A stretch of 64,000 bases of DNA from NCBI GenBank assembly GCA_000697665.1, contig KL197719.1, positions 1,001,968 through 1,065,967 on the forward strand. The letters are read 5' to 3'. Source of the stretch: Jaapia argillacea MUCL 33604 (lineage: Eukaryota; Basidiomycota; Agaricomycetes; Jaapiales; Jaapiaceae). How positions within the stretch are numbered: position 1 is the first letter of the stretch; each line of letters begins with the position of its first letter. Of the stretch, positions 1 to 11,386 are shown piece by piece. Under the pieces are notes generated by a model, which did not search any database, was not told where the DNA came from, and worked only from the letters and a program-made list of their open reading frames with translations. Both the position numbers and the translations under genes were made by a program.

Positions 1-667
1 GACTTGCAAAGCAAGTTCAGCTCGCCAAGTCCAATCTTTCTTCATTGGGAATTCCAGTCACCGTCAGCGAAATGGCATATGGGTATCAAGAGCGAGGCGG
101 TGCTCAAGATGTCTTGGACGCTGTCGACTTTGTGAACATCCATATGCTCCCTTTCTTTTCTCAACAAGCGTCTACAGGTAGGTGCTCCGACCTGATGCAT
201 TGACCGTGTCCTGAACCTGGCTGGTAGCAGATCAAGCTTGGCCCATCATAATGAACGATCTTGACTGGTTTTCCCAACGCAGTGCTGGTAAGAAAATGTA
301 TCTTGACGAGGTGAGCACCGCCGCTCGCTGAATTCCGCCAACTAATTATAACATGAATCGTTATAGAATGGCTGGCCGTCCGTCACATCTGAGGGAGTTC
401 AGCCGAATCGCCCAAGCGCAGTGGCTGATGTAACTAACGAACAGGTTTCTTCATTTTTCAAGCCCTTCCACCGGAACGCTGACAAGCTCTCTCTTCCAGG
501 AATATTTTGTTTTGCTAGATAAGCATTGCCCTGACTTGAAGAAATTGGCTGCAGGGGGGGTTGGTTGGTTCGCCCACATCTATTCTGACGATCAAGAGCC
601 TGGTTATGGGATCTATGATGACGCTGGTGTCGAAAAGTTTACTTTCAAACCACGCACATCTTGTTGA
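1..667 (+). CDS. Glycoside hydrolase family 17 beta-1,3-glucanase, 3' part
   Basis: The gene runs in from the left edge. Four exons are visible (1-177, 231-310, 367-444, 500-667), all joining in phase. The protein reads VTVSEMAYGYQERGG, then VDFVNIHMLPFFS, the signature DENGWPS, and ends near GYGIYDDAG. In GH17 enzymes the Glu of the (E)(T/N)GWPS block is the catalytic nucleophile; the proton donor should lie upstream, outside the window. GH17 enzymes hydrolyse or transglycosylate cell-wall beta-1,3-glucan and are normally secreted; the signal peptide cannot be seen here. The protein stops shortly after the catalytic domain, with no GPI-type hydrophobic tail. The family call is firm; the exact subfamily is open. 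Confidence 0.85.
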
Positions 668-830
668 AACTTGTGTATGAAGCCTGGGCCGTACTTATCC
701 CACAGCCAGATTCCAGAAGTCATGTGGATTAACCCTAGCCAGATGACGTAAGGATCAATGGCACTCATATAGCTGCGACTCGAGGTGCCCAATTGCCCGA
801 CTGTGCCATCTCCCGAGCTCCATTCACTAC

Positions 831-1447
831 ATGGTGAGACTAGCATCCTTCTCAATCTGAAGTTCGAATTTGAGGTTGTAACGCCCCACTACAGTCCGAA
901 ACATCTGTTCCGCCCCTTGGGCCTAACCAAGCCGTGGATGAGAAAGCCAAGCAGGTTTTTGAGGCCGTAAAGCATGAGATCCTCCATCAAGTGAGTGGTG
1001 TGTCATCAGATGGACGAAGGGGTGCCTTACGATGACTCGACATTGCCAGATCTGGCATTTACACAGGGAGGATGAGCGGCATCATCTCAACGAAGCTAGG
1101 AAACTTGAGCATGTGAAGTGCTACAAACCAGTTGTGAGTCTTGACGTTGTGCAGACTCCTCGTCGCTGAAGCTTCATACCTCTGAAGTCATATCGCATTC
1201 AAGAAGAAGCATACGGTGAGTATTCACCAAAACCATTCAATCTCTTGTCATTGGCTGATCCCTAATTTGAGGCACAAACTACTTCGGGAAAATCTTGATG
1301 GATGACCAGGGCCATTACATTCATGCTCGTGTTTTCCGATCGACCGACGGAGAGACCATCAAGCTGCACGCCGTCCATAACCGACCAAGGGCAGACGGGG
1401 GAGCGATTTTCAGTGAAACTGACGAGATTGAATATTTCGAATACTGA
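831..1447 (+). CDS. Stefin-like cystatin (cysteine protease inhibitor)
   Basis: Five exons (831-833, 895-990, 1050-1133, 1188-1215, 1272-1447) give 128 residues. The first exon is only the ATG, followed at once by a GTGAGA donor. The N-terminal part reads PPLGPNQAVDEKAKQVFEAV, like the stefin start (Gly/Pro stretch, then the helix). Later come YRIQEEAYGTNYF and an IHARVFRS strand, which match the QxVxG loop, TNYF strand and HLKVFKSLP strand of animal stefins. It ends in EIEYFEY. There is no signal peptide, so it should act in the cytosol on papain-type proteases. The usual QVVAG inhibitory loop is altered to QEEAYG, and an insert of about 15 residues follows the helix, so inhibitory activity is uncertain. 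Stefin-like cystatins are rarely annotated in fungi; the fold call rests on several aligned blocks. Confidence 0.75.
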
Positions 1448-1674
1448 TGGTCAAGAAGAGTCAAATTCATGTTTGTACGAATAATAAATCACTTCCGAAT
1501 GGACCTATATCACTATTTGTTTCACTTCGGGTACTTTGATCCGCTTCCGCGACGGTTGATGTAACAAGTAGAACGAATGGTGGTACATGAATATAGTGAG
1601 TCTCGTATGCATTATAAGCTTTAGAGTGAGTCAAAGCAACCAATATCGTACACCCTTCAGACTCCGAACGTCGT

Positions 1675-2971
1675 TCAACCATACCACTTACTCCCGATCC
1701 TCATCTCTGCCTTTGGCCGCTGAGGGATGATCGACTCTCGGATATCGAAGGCCTCAATAGCGGCCTGTTGCTGCGTGTCAGCAGCGGCACTAGGTTGTGT
1801 TATGATTGGAGACTAACCCTCCATGTTGCCATATCGAACTCCATAACGATTTGGCGCTTTTTCAATCCGGCAGCGTAGTCCTCCTCACTGGGAGGCTCAC
1901 AGACAACTGATGGTGGATGGTGAGGATTAAGCCAAACATTAGTACGAGGGACGCACATATCATGGGCTCTCCCTCCTGGTTGGTCTCAAGAACGCATTTC
2001 CCATCGCGGATGAGGAAAGACAAGTGGAAAAGATTTTCGACAGATTGTCCAAAGTCGTCTGGGTTAATAATGAAACGGAACATATTGATTGAACCGTCCT
2101 GTTCGCTCAATAGTTTTTCAATCTGCAGAAAATCATGTTGAGTGAGGGAGGACGATGAGAGGATTGTCCTCACCTGCACCACGTTTTTGGTTGTTTCATT
2201 CTCAGAACGAGTAATATCTTCCTCGCGGATTTCCTGAGGTTTCCGCTCCTCTTCCTTGTTCTTCTCCAGCTTCGCTCTCTTCGTCACAGTCCTCTTCTTC
2301 TGTTCAATAGAAAGGGGGCCCAACCTGTACTCTTTCAGTGATTATCCCAGATAGGAGGCTATTCAACCCTCACATAAAATCCATGACCGGGACTCTGCGG
2401 CTTTTGGCCAAAGCTTTTCGTCCAATCTTTTCCCAGTCTAAGGGCGCATCACCATCTTCTGCATGCTCCTCGTCGGAGTCATCAGGAATCTGATCCTCGG
2501 CCGTTGTTCGCCCTCCCATAAATGTGATCAACTTGGCCACAAATTCTTCGAGGTCCAAGCCTCCAGTACCCGACTTCATCGCACGAGCCTTCTGTGCCCC
2601 AATATTTGAGGCCATGACGAGAAAGTGAGAGTCAAGTGTAGCTTCCTGCGGCGCTTTCACTGCAAGGCAATATTAGTCCGCTGCTGATGTGAGCTGGGCA
2701 ATGGTTGACTGACCATCACGGAAAATGCGGTCGGCCTTTTTCACCTTTCGTGCCAACTCCTCAGCAGTCAAGTCATTATGATTTCCGCCTAAGTCGCCGT
2801 GAATGCGGAGAATGAGCGCAATTGGAATTGACACGGTCGGGATGGCTCACCTTCTGTATCCTTTTGTAGATCTCTGTAATGCCTTCGCACTGCGCGCTTC
2901 TCTTCTGGATCTTGGTCAGGATCATACGGGCCTTTACCCTTCCGATGGTCCAACATCTCAATGTCCGACAT
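1675..2971 (-). CDS. NSE4: Nse4, kleisin subunit of the SMC5/6 complex
   Basis: Seven exons (2851-2971, 2714-2788, 2374-2659, 2174-2324, 1957-2122, 1818-1906, 1675-1770) give 327 residues, close to the family size. The N-terminal block (RRHYRDLQKD, then a helix-turn region ending VKKADRIF) matches the Nse4 Smc5-binding helix. The strongest marker is GPLSIEQKKR at the start of the C-terminal winged helix, followed by FRFIINPDDFGQSVENLFH and a DYAAGLKKRQIVMEFD-like end, all typical of Nse4. Known role: it bridges the Smc5 and Smc6 heads with Nse1 and Nse3, and acts in recombination repair and restart of stalled forks. It diverges from the SNF2/RING ATPase gene, another replication-stress factor, across about 200 bases. 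Confidence 0.9.
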
Positions 2972-3177
2972 TGTAGTTTTTCGAGGAGTTATCTGGAGGT
3001 CTTGATGGGTGAAGGTGGTTGAGTTTGTAATAAGTGGCGTGACACCTGTGATGACTGTGACAACTCGCGTTCAGAGGTCACGCACACCCCACCTCATTCT
3101 CCTGCCATATTTACCTCATAATCAGTCGCGAAAGACCTTCACACACGCGTTTACGGAAGCGGGGTGACGGCACTTCT
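2972..3177. promoter_or_regulatory. Shared promoter between NSE4 and the SNF2/RING gene
   Basis: The stretch of 206 bases separates two divergent start codons, so it must hold both promoters. It is mixed in composition without a clear TATA box. An ACGCGT hexamer sits at 3145-3150; this is the MluI-box core used by fungal G1/S factors, but the same hexamer also turns up in introns of this window, so by itself it proves nothing. Confidence 0.5.
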
Positions 3178-6100
3178 ATGATGCCCCCTCATACTTTAGA
3201 GGTGTGTGTATCTCGCCAGGTTTTGCGTTAGAGATGCCGAGATCTAACTGTTGTGCGTGCAGTATAGCAAGAGTTCTCGTGCCAAATGCCATGGACCGCC
3301 GCCGTGCAAGGGATCTGATATTGCCGCAGGGGCAATACGATATGGTCAAACCAGAACCAATGAATATGGAGAGACTGTCGAATGGCGACACTGGTACGAG
3401 ATCCCGACTATCTTGGGCAGTTCAAAGCTCAGCTGGAACACCTGTTTAGGGGCTGTGTCACACCCGAAATACTTGCTCAACTAGCCATCTTCCCTGTCGA
3501 GGAGGTTCATGGATTCAGAACATTGAGGTAGGACGTGTTCCAAATATTTCGGCTACCTTCCGTCTCACCGGATTTCGTAGGGCTGAGGACCAACAAAAAA
3601 TACGACGAGCCGTAGCCATGCGTCGGGTGGATCCTGATGATATGCCTGACACAATGAAAGCCGCCCCCGCCATCGCTACGACATCCTCCACACCAAGTCA
3701 AAAGAAGCGCAAAGCGGCGTTTGAAGCATCGGGATCCTCATTATCGGTCGCGCAACCAAACAGTTCCTCACAGAGCTCGTCCCAGCCCCAGCGGGGGAAG
3801 CCTCTCCGGGAGTTGAGCTTCATGGACCTCTCACAGGCCGTCGAGGAGGAGGTTGAACCCGAGGAAGAAACAAAGGACGAGTTGTACTGCACGATGACTT
3901 CAAATGTGGTTGGAGTACAATATTACAAGGGTATGCTGAAAAACTCGCCTGATTTCTCCAGACTACTGACCGTGAATTCAAGGCTTAGTGGGTCCTGGAG
4001 AGGAAGTTCGATTGATTCGCGAACCGCAAAACCGTTATGACAGGTATGGTGTTCATCGTGTAAACAATGTCTGTCCCTAGCGCTGATTTCAGTTGCCTCT
4101 AGAAACGCAATTCAGGTCAAGAATATTGGCCAAACTCAAGTTGGACACCTACCTCGCACAGTCGCGATCCATCTCGCTCCTTTGCTGGATCGAGGTCTCG
4201 TGACGGTAGAGGGGTTCATGAATGAAGGGAACTGTAAGCTTTTGCCACATACACTTCATAAACCGCTTGCTAAAGGGCCGGAGCAGTAACTGGTTTCAGT
4301 TACTCCCTTTCTGTGTGAGTACTTCCACCATTTTCTCCGTTTGTCCTTGAATCATTTGAAAACTTGTGTAGAACCTTGAAAATATACGGTCCGGCGGATA
4401 AACGCGCTCAGCTCGAACCTCTTCTCATCTGGGCAACTCCTGGAAAGAGGGGTTTCCCTAAGCGGACTGGAACTGCTAGTCACCCAGCCCCGGCTCCTTC
4501 TGCCCATGGTGCCGTTGGCGGTGGCCCCTCACATGCCATGAGCGCCGCTCCTGCGCCACCTCGAAGTCAGATACCTGGCATCACTCCAGCTCAGGCTCAT
4601 GCACAACAACAGCCGTATCGGAAGCAACAAGAAGCCTATCAGAAACAACAAGAAGCTTATCAGAAACAGCAAGAAGCCTTGCGGAAGGCCGCGGAGTTGC
4701 AGCAGATGCTGACCACGCTGGAGAAAGTGGATGACGAGAGTCGACGCAATTCTTTACTCGACACCCTCTGCGCTGTCGATGACATTCTCAATCTGCCTCT
4801 GCATCCTAGCCCACCAGGTATCGATAGTGGGCACCTCACCGTCAACCTCCTCAAGCACCAGGTATGTTACGATGTCCCTCAACGTTGTCCGTACTGAGGA
4901 GCCCGGAAGAGCCAAGCCTTGCAGTGGTGTATCGAACGTGAATACCCCGTGTTGCCGAAGAAAGAATCAGATAAACCGGTGCAGTTCTGGCAAGTCAGGA
5001 AAGTGGGGAGCAAGGTTTGTGTTTGTATCTCCGCGTCAGCTTCATGTGTTGAACCAAGACACAGGTTTTTTATTTTAATAGTAAGCCCGCTGTCGCCTAG
5101 CTTGACGTAGAGTTGAACTCATTCGGAGAAGTTGCCACCAAATCCCCCCAAGAATCGCCTCCTCTATTGGGCCGAGGGGCTCTAGTTGCAGATAGTATGG
5201 GTTTGGTACGCTTTTACGCAGGTCCTCTGTACATTTCTGAAGTTCCTCCCAGGGAAAAACTTTGACTATGCTTGCCTTAATCCTTGCCACCAAAGCCGAT
5301 GTGCCCACAGATTTCTCTACAAGCACTCTCATCGGTGGGTACCATCGCTACGCATTTATCTATAGCTGAAACTGTATTTCTGTTAGTCGTGCCGCTGTCT
5401 GTTTTATCGAACTGGGAGAAGCAGATCGACGATCATTGTGTACCGGGTGCACTCAGTCATTATGTCTACTATGGCGCCAATCGTTCGATATCCCCACAGC
5501 AACTCCGAAAATACGATGTGGTTATTACAACTTACCAGGTGGTCACGAAGGAACATGGCGATTCATGTAGCACAAAGGGTGAGCCTAGCAAGAAGAAGAA
5601 AAAGGTTGAGAAGAATCTTTTTGAGATTGAATGGAAGGTAAACTATGGAATTGCTCGGTGTCGGGAGCCCTTCCAGCTGATATCTTCCCGTCGTCCAGAG
5701 GATCATTCTGGACGAAGGCCACAACATCCGCAACCCTAGAACCAAGATGGCGAAGGCCGTTTGTGGCCTGAGTGCTCAACGGCGCTGGGTCCTGTCTGGA
5801 ACACCCATTGTATGCACATCGAGACTTTGTCTGGGATTATGCACTGATTTTTGAACAGATCAACTCCCCACGAGTTTGTGGCATCCACAGAATGTCGCAG
5901 ATTTTCACAGCTGACTAGGCTTCACTAGGATCTTGGGTCAATTATGACTTTCCTCCAAATATGCCATCCCCTAGACAACGAAGATTTCTTCAAACGACTG
6001 CTTCTCCGCCCTCTCAAGGATGGCAGCCCAGCAGGTGCTGAACTACTACGAGTAAGCTAGCAGTCGATTTCTCTTGGTGGAAGTGTTGATCTCCTATAGG

Positions 6101-8465
6101 CCTTAATGACCCAAACGTGTATCCGTCGCACGAAAGAGGTAAGATCACTTCACTGCATAAAGGACCATCCGTTAATCGAACGTGAAACAGATGAAGGATA
6201 GCGAAGGGAATTATTTGGTTCCTCTCCCGCCCGTGGGTCAACCTTTATGTATCCACGATGGTGGCTCACATACCTTTCATCCCAGGTCGAAGTAACTCTT
6301 GTCCCTGTTGCGCTTTCTGAGGAAGCAAGGGTATGAATTATCCTCCTCCGATACTTCAGGATACACACTCACGTAGGCTCGCAGACTCTCTACGATGCTG
6401 TGGAGGAAGTTTCTCAGCAGAGAGTTGAAGGTTTTATCAATGGCCAGGGTGGCATCAGCGGCATTGGGGTATGGTCTCGTATCATGGACTTACCACGTTC
6501 GTGACTAACGTTTATACTGCCAGATGCACTCGAATGTTCTGAGTATGTTGACACGCTTGCGTCAGATTGCCCTTCACCCTGGTCTCGTTCCCGGCGACTA
6601 CCTTGAGAAGCTGCGTGAGGCGGAACTACTCCAAAACGCCCCCCAGGGCAGGATCAATTTGTCCGCAGAAGATCGTCTGCGTCTTCAAGGGCTCCTTGCT
6701 CGGGCAATAGAAGACAACGAAGAATGCCCCATTTGCTTCAGCATACTGTCCGAGCCCCGAATCACCTCATGCGCTCATCCATTTTGCCTTTCCTGGTGTG
6801 TTAACTTCTTGCCATGGGGGCGGTTTGCTCACCATACTTTTGGTATAGCATAACGGAAGTGATCTCTCGTGATCCCAAATGCCCTATGGTACTCCCTGAT
6901 GCACACCCTATTCTCGTTTCGATACTCACATCCATGCGTCTTCAGGATCGCCGCCCCCTCACAATGGGTGACTTGTTAGAGCCTCCACCGCCAACAGATT
7001 TAACGCAAGCATTCCCGCGACTGGAGGCGGGTGACGTTCATTCTGGCTCCTCTGCCAAGATAGACCAGCTGGTCCACCTGCTCAAACTAACGCCATTCAC
7101 GGAGAAGTCCCTGGTTTTCTCTCAATTTACGTCGTTTTTAGACAAGGTTTGCTTGTTTGTTCTTCTCCGAACACCGTTGTCTTATAATTGTAAAGATCGC
7201 AGAGACTTTGCGCGACGAAGGGTGGGTTTGTGCGCGTCAACTAGAGTCTAACCATCGCCAACTTGCCCCTCATGTCTAGGATTCCCTTCGTGCGGTTTGA
7301 CGGTCAGATGTCCGCCAAGAGACGACAAGAAACCCTTGAACAATTTTCCGTGCCTCTCGAGGAAGAGTCCACGCAGAACCTTCCGCAGATAGGCCGACCC
7401 TCAAGGAGCCGAAGACAAGGTGGTCAGTCTCTAGCCGATATAGATGATGGAGGCTCAGGGACCTTCGACCAAGGCGACGACTTTCTTCCCGGTGAACAGG
7501 ACGACGGGGATGATTCTTTTGTAGAGGAGGATGACAGTATCTGGTCGACGACGAAGCGCGAGAGCAAAGCGAACGGCAAGGGCAAGGGTAAAGCGCCCTC
7601 TAAGGGATCAAGACTGTTGTCAAGTTCTGATGGGGACGCTTTCTTTGGGGAGAACCCCAAGGTTATGCTGATCTCGCTGAAAGGTAAGCATAACGGCATC
7701 TGTATCTGACAGAAATTGCCTCAAGTTTCCATCGTTTTGCAACCTGAAGCTGGTGCCCTGGGATTGAATCTCACAGTAGCCAACAACGTTTACCTGTATG
7801 TCATCGGCCGAACTCCTTGTTTCAGATCTCACTAATGCTTATACACAGGATGGATCCGTACGTTCCTACTTTCCTCCCATGCCCCAGGAACATGGTCACA
7901 CGCTTTCAACCCTAAATGTTTGATGCAGGTGGTGGCAGGTACGACATTCTGATGGACTGTCCTATATACGTTCTACTCACTATCTCCACAGGAAGGAATT
8001 GAGAGTCAGGCGATCGATAGGGTGAATCGGTATGTCGAGTCTCCCTTCATACAAGATCTACAACCTCACTGCTGCGCAGTATCGGACAGAAGAAACCCGT
8101 TCACGTCTACCAACTTATCGCCGAAAACACCGTCGAGGCTAAAGTTCGTCGCGAATCCGGCATCTGTTGGCGACTTTACTCACGTCTTGGAACAGGTCAT
8201 CGATATTCAGGAGAAGAAGAAGAAGCTAATCAAAGAAGTATGTGCGATCTTCAGCAACTTTGCGACTTTTACTCACACCAGGTGTATCAGGCGTTCTCAG
8301 GGATCAAGAGCAACGAAACCCAACGACAAAAGAAGGAAGCTAGGCTACAAGGTCGGTTCCCTATACGAATGTCGTGATTTCGCCCAGTTGAGACACTCGA
8401 CAGACCTAATCGAACTCTTTGGAGTCCGACAGCGAGCTCTGTCGCAGGACAATTCCGCGGGATAA
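3178..8465 (+). CDS. PARP-finger/HIRAN/SNF2/RING helicase-ligase (HLTF/Rad5-like)
   Basis: I model 32 exons giving about 1184 residues. Domain order: a PARP-type zinc finger near residues 9-75 ([24 protein letters not shown], then a PEDQ-like tail); a Ser-rich linker; a HIRAN domain ([32 protein letters not shown]); a Gln-rich heptad repeat; the SNF2 core with [13 protein letters not shown] (Walker A), a DEGH box and VLSGTPI; a C3HC4 RING ([20 protein letters not shown]) inserted before the second helicase half ([37 protein letters not shown]). Rad5/HLTF proteins remodel stalled forks and polyubiquitinate PCNA; HIRAN binds 3' DNA ends. The PARP finger suggests nick or break binding. The exon carrying the finger's tail also carries the HIRAN start, so the fusion is direct. 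The start uses ATG at 3178 or 3181. Confidence 0.88.
4616..4684 (+). repeat. 21-base tandem repeat coding a Gln-rich heptad
   Basis: A little over three copies of a 21-base unit lie in one exon of the SNF2/RING gene and code for repeated YQKQQEA heptads. The register of charged and polar residues fits a short helix or coiled coil between the HIRAN domain and the ATPase core. Small differences between units show it is not a fresh expansion. Confidence 0.8.
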
Positions 8466-8810
8466 TGAAGTTGGGGAAGAGATGTCATGTGCGCCTCTCG
8501 TATTTGTCCAACTACTTCGCATCACTTGGTAACCTTCCTTGTAACTCGAAAATTGTTATCTACCCAGCTAGGCGCTAGTACTTAGTCGTATCTGCAAAAT
8601 ATGTTATGATTCAACTAAAGTCCCCACTTACCTCGCAACATCTACACACTTTTCTTCACCGACATTTATGGGTCTCTGGCGTGAATTCTGTGACCACTCC
8701 GTTGCATCGATCACCAAAACGGTATGTACCAATCATTCGCCGTCGCTTTGCGCAACACTACGTTGAAAGTACAAACTAATACATGCACGGTACGTCCAAT
8801 ATCCGTGGAA
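8466..8810. other. Convergent 3' region, no gene seen
   Basis: This 345-base gap lies between the stop codons of the SNF2/RING gene and ARPC4, which converge here. It should contain both 3' untranslated regions. I see no ORF with family similarity, no tRNA and no repeat. Confidence 0.6.
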
Positions 8811-9638
8811 CTATGAGGTAAACTTAATGGATAACGGTCACATCAGGTGAAGCCAGCCCTGCGAGTTGGATCACTTACCGCTGTTAGGTACGACTCGGCA
8901 ACCACACGTGCTCTTGCATTGAGGCTCAGTTTCATTTCACTAATCTCCTTGTCCACTTCCTCCATGAAGCTAGGAGGTCGTAAGCACCAATTAACGAAGA
9001 AGTGATGAAAAACGCAACTTGATGATGAAGTCTACTATTTTGTGTTTCAGCATGGTCTCCGTGTGGAAATTGGTGATGAGGAATGAAATGTCGTATCCCT
9101 TGAATGAACGATTGAGTACAGCTCCCATGAAAGTTGGACCACCTCACCGTCACAGGCTTTCTCCGCAGTACGATGAAGCTCTCCGCTCGTTGCATCAGAA
9201 ATCGGGCAAACTTGTGGCATAAGATGCGTTCAATCTCATCGGCTTGCTTGATCTTGATACTCAGACGAATGGAGTTCACGGATGGTTCGATGAGGACCCG
9301 TTCATTCTCGTTGCGAGATATAGTCAAAGGATTCAACAGGGCTTCCTTCGAACTCCTGTTGGTTGGTGAGTGTAAAGCCCAGGAGATCTGAGAATACAGA
9401 CCCGGCCTCTACTTCAGGTTTGTTGTGACGTTCGACCACCTGGGCGAATGCAATGAACATTATCATAGAGGATCAAACTGGACATCTGGTTACCTGCGAG
9501 GCGAAATTCTCCAGAGTAAGAGCTGCGGTAACGGTGGATCGGACAGCAGCAAGATAAGGTCTTAGGGTATTGGACTAGGCTCGGAAACCATGTTCAAAAT
9601 CCATTGCGTTGCGCTCATCGAGTACGGGGGCTCACCAT
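8811..9638 (-). CDS. ARC19: Arp2/3 complex subunit 4 (ARPC4/p20)
   Basis: Seven exons (9636-9638, 9494-9574, 9402-9439, 9148-9355, 9019-9098, 8879-8969, 8811-8822) give 170 residues, the usual ARPC4 length. Very conserved blocks are visible: [63 protein letters not shown] and [23 protein letters not shown]4 with ARPC2 forms the structural core of the Arp2/3 complex, which nucleates branched actin at endocytic patches. The first exon is the ATG alone, joined to a GTGAGC donor. The last 12-base exon is inferred; reading through its donor would end at 8843 instead and change only the last few residues. The gene diverges from the FKBP gene. Confidence 0.93.
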
Positions 9639-9780
9639 CGTCGGCGGATTCAGATGAACAGAGGGTGGGAAAACTGAGCGGAGTTTGCACGCTTCTGAAC
9701 GTGAACGTTTCGAAATTTTGGACGCGTCTCTGCACTGTCTCTGCCTTGAGCGAACTTAGCCGCTTTCCTCAACCCAAAAA
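9639..9780. promoter_or_regulatory. Shared promoter of ARPC4 and the FKBP gene
   Basis: Only 142 bases separate the two divergent start codons, so both promoters and leaders are packed here. The + strand start at 9781 is preceded by an A-rich run ending in CAACCCAAAAA, a good fungal start context. Confidence 0.55.
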
Positions 9781-11386
9781 ATGGTCGTTGCAGTTGCCAT
9801 ATGGTGAGGATCCTGATATTTTGCGTCAGGTAAAGTCTTCTGAACAGCCTCTCATTGTCCAGGAGTGTCGCCTTGAAGCCTGGCCAGGCGGAGGCCGTTA
9901 TACCTCAGGGTGACCTGAGGATAACCAACGTCGCACTTGGTGATGAATTGGTGGATGAGTCCGGAAGAACTTCCGTGAAGTTCATCTACCAAACCCCCGT
10001 CAAAATGGACTCCGACGATGAGGATGAAGAGAATGCTGAGGTCGATCCCTTGTCCACCACTATCCTTTGCTCCCTTACACCTGGAAAGGTAAGTACTTGA
10101 TAGTTTCTTCCAGTGAAGTTTCTGAAATCGCGTCCCGAAAGATTGAACAAGCCTCCATTGACATCATTCTCGAAGAGGATGAGGAGTACGTTTTCGAGGC
10201 CATCGGTCCAAAGTATGTGATGCAAGCTATCACTGTACCGGATTCTGACATGTTCCGATTCTAGCACTGTTTATCTCACTGGTAACTACATCGGTGAGGA
10301 TCTATCCCCGCTTCAAAATCATTCGGGACTCTGGATCAGCAGTACACATGTCCTGACCCTTCTCTCTATTTAGACCAAGCACCCCCGGACCAAGTACCAT
10401 TCAACGACGACTCGGAGCCCGACAGTGATGAAGAGGCTTACCGTCTACAAGACGTCAGCTCGGACGTTGAAATTGATCCAGAGGACTTGGATGTCGGCAG
10501 CGATGATGATGCGCAGTGAGTGGTCCCTCATATGGAGGATTTTCACTGACTGACCCAAAAATGTCAGCCGTTTTGAGGAGATCCACGAAGAGAAGACAAC
10601 CACCAAGACTTCCAAGCGTCCCCGCGATTCCGACGCTATGGATACCGAGGTGGCCACCGAGGAGAAGCCTACAAAAGCCCAGAAGAAGAAGAACAAGAAG
10701 CAGAAAGGCGAAGATGGTAGCGCTGTCCCTGCCGGTGAACAAGCCAAACCCGCTCCTCCCGCTGGCGATGATTCCAAAAAGAGCAAGAAGGAAGCCAAGG
10801 CCGAAAAGGCGAAAGCCGCACCAGGGCCAATGCAAGAGCTCACAGGTGGCGTGAAGATTAGGGATGTTACGGTCGGGGCCGGTCCTAAAGCCAAGAAGGG
10901 GAGCACTATCTCAATGCGATACATTGGTCAGTCGGTGATTGTTTTTATTACATGTGGGTGCAAGGACTCACGCACGGAACACAGGCAAACTCGACAACGG
11001 CCACACGTTTGATAGTAACACCAAAGGGAAGCCCGTCAGTGATCCTTTTCAGTTTACGTCGAGTGATACGTGACCTTGGCCCTCCCACAGTTTAGTACTA
11101 AGCTTGGCGTCGGCGAGGTCATCAAGGGTTTGTCGATGTATATTTCCAACCTTCCTCCGTGATATTAATCCCATTAATTTTCCAGGATGGGATGTCGGAG
11201 TTGAAGGCATGCAGGTTGGAGGTGAGCGGCTCATCGTGGTTCCAGCAAAGATGGGCTATGGAGGCAGGAAAATGGGAGACATTCCGGCGAATTCCACCCT
11301 GAATTTCGGTGAGCATTTTCGATACTCGGTACTGCTGAGTGTCTACTCACCATGGATTAGAGGTAAAACTTGTCGGTCTCAAGTAG
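9781..11386 (+). CDS. Nucleolar FKBP-type peptidyl-prolyl isomerase (Fpr3/Fpr4 type)
   Basis: Ten exons give 361 residues. The N-terminal domain (MVVAVAIWSVALKPGQ, then a run ending VYLTGNYID) is the nucleoplasmin-like fold of Fpr3/Fpr4. It is followed by acidic stretches (SDDEDEENAE, DSDEEAYRLQ), a long Lys/Glu-rich region, and a C-terminal FKBP domain with MRYIGKLDNGHTFDSN, GVGEVIKGWDVG and MQVGGERLIVVP. Fpr3/Fpr4 bind histones, isomerise histone prolines, act as nucleosome chaperones and sit in the nucleolus. The FKBP domain keeps the aromatic and GWD residues of the FK506 pocket. The order nucleoplasmin-like, acidic, basic, FKBP is diagnostic. The final exon is short (11361-11386). Confidence 0.92.

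Noticed and set aside
3145-3150. ACGCGT (MluI cell-cycle box) in the NSE4/SNF2 promoter, and another near 9722 before the FKBP gene
   Set aside because: The hexamer is expected about a dozen times in 64 kb and also occurs inside introns here (near 18962 and 24414), so it gives no evidence of G1/S control.
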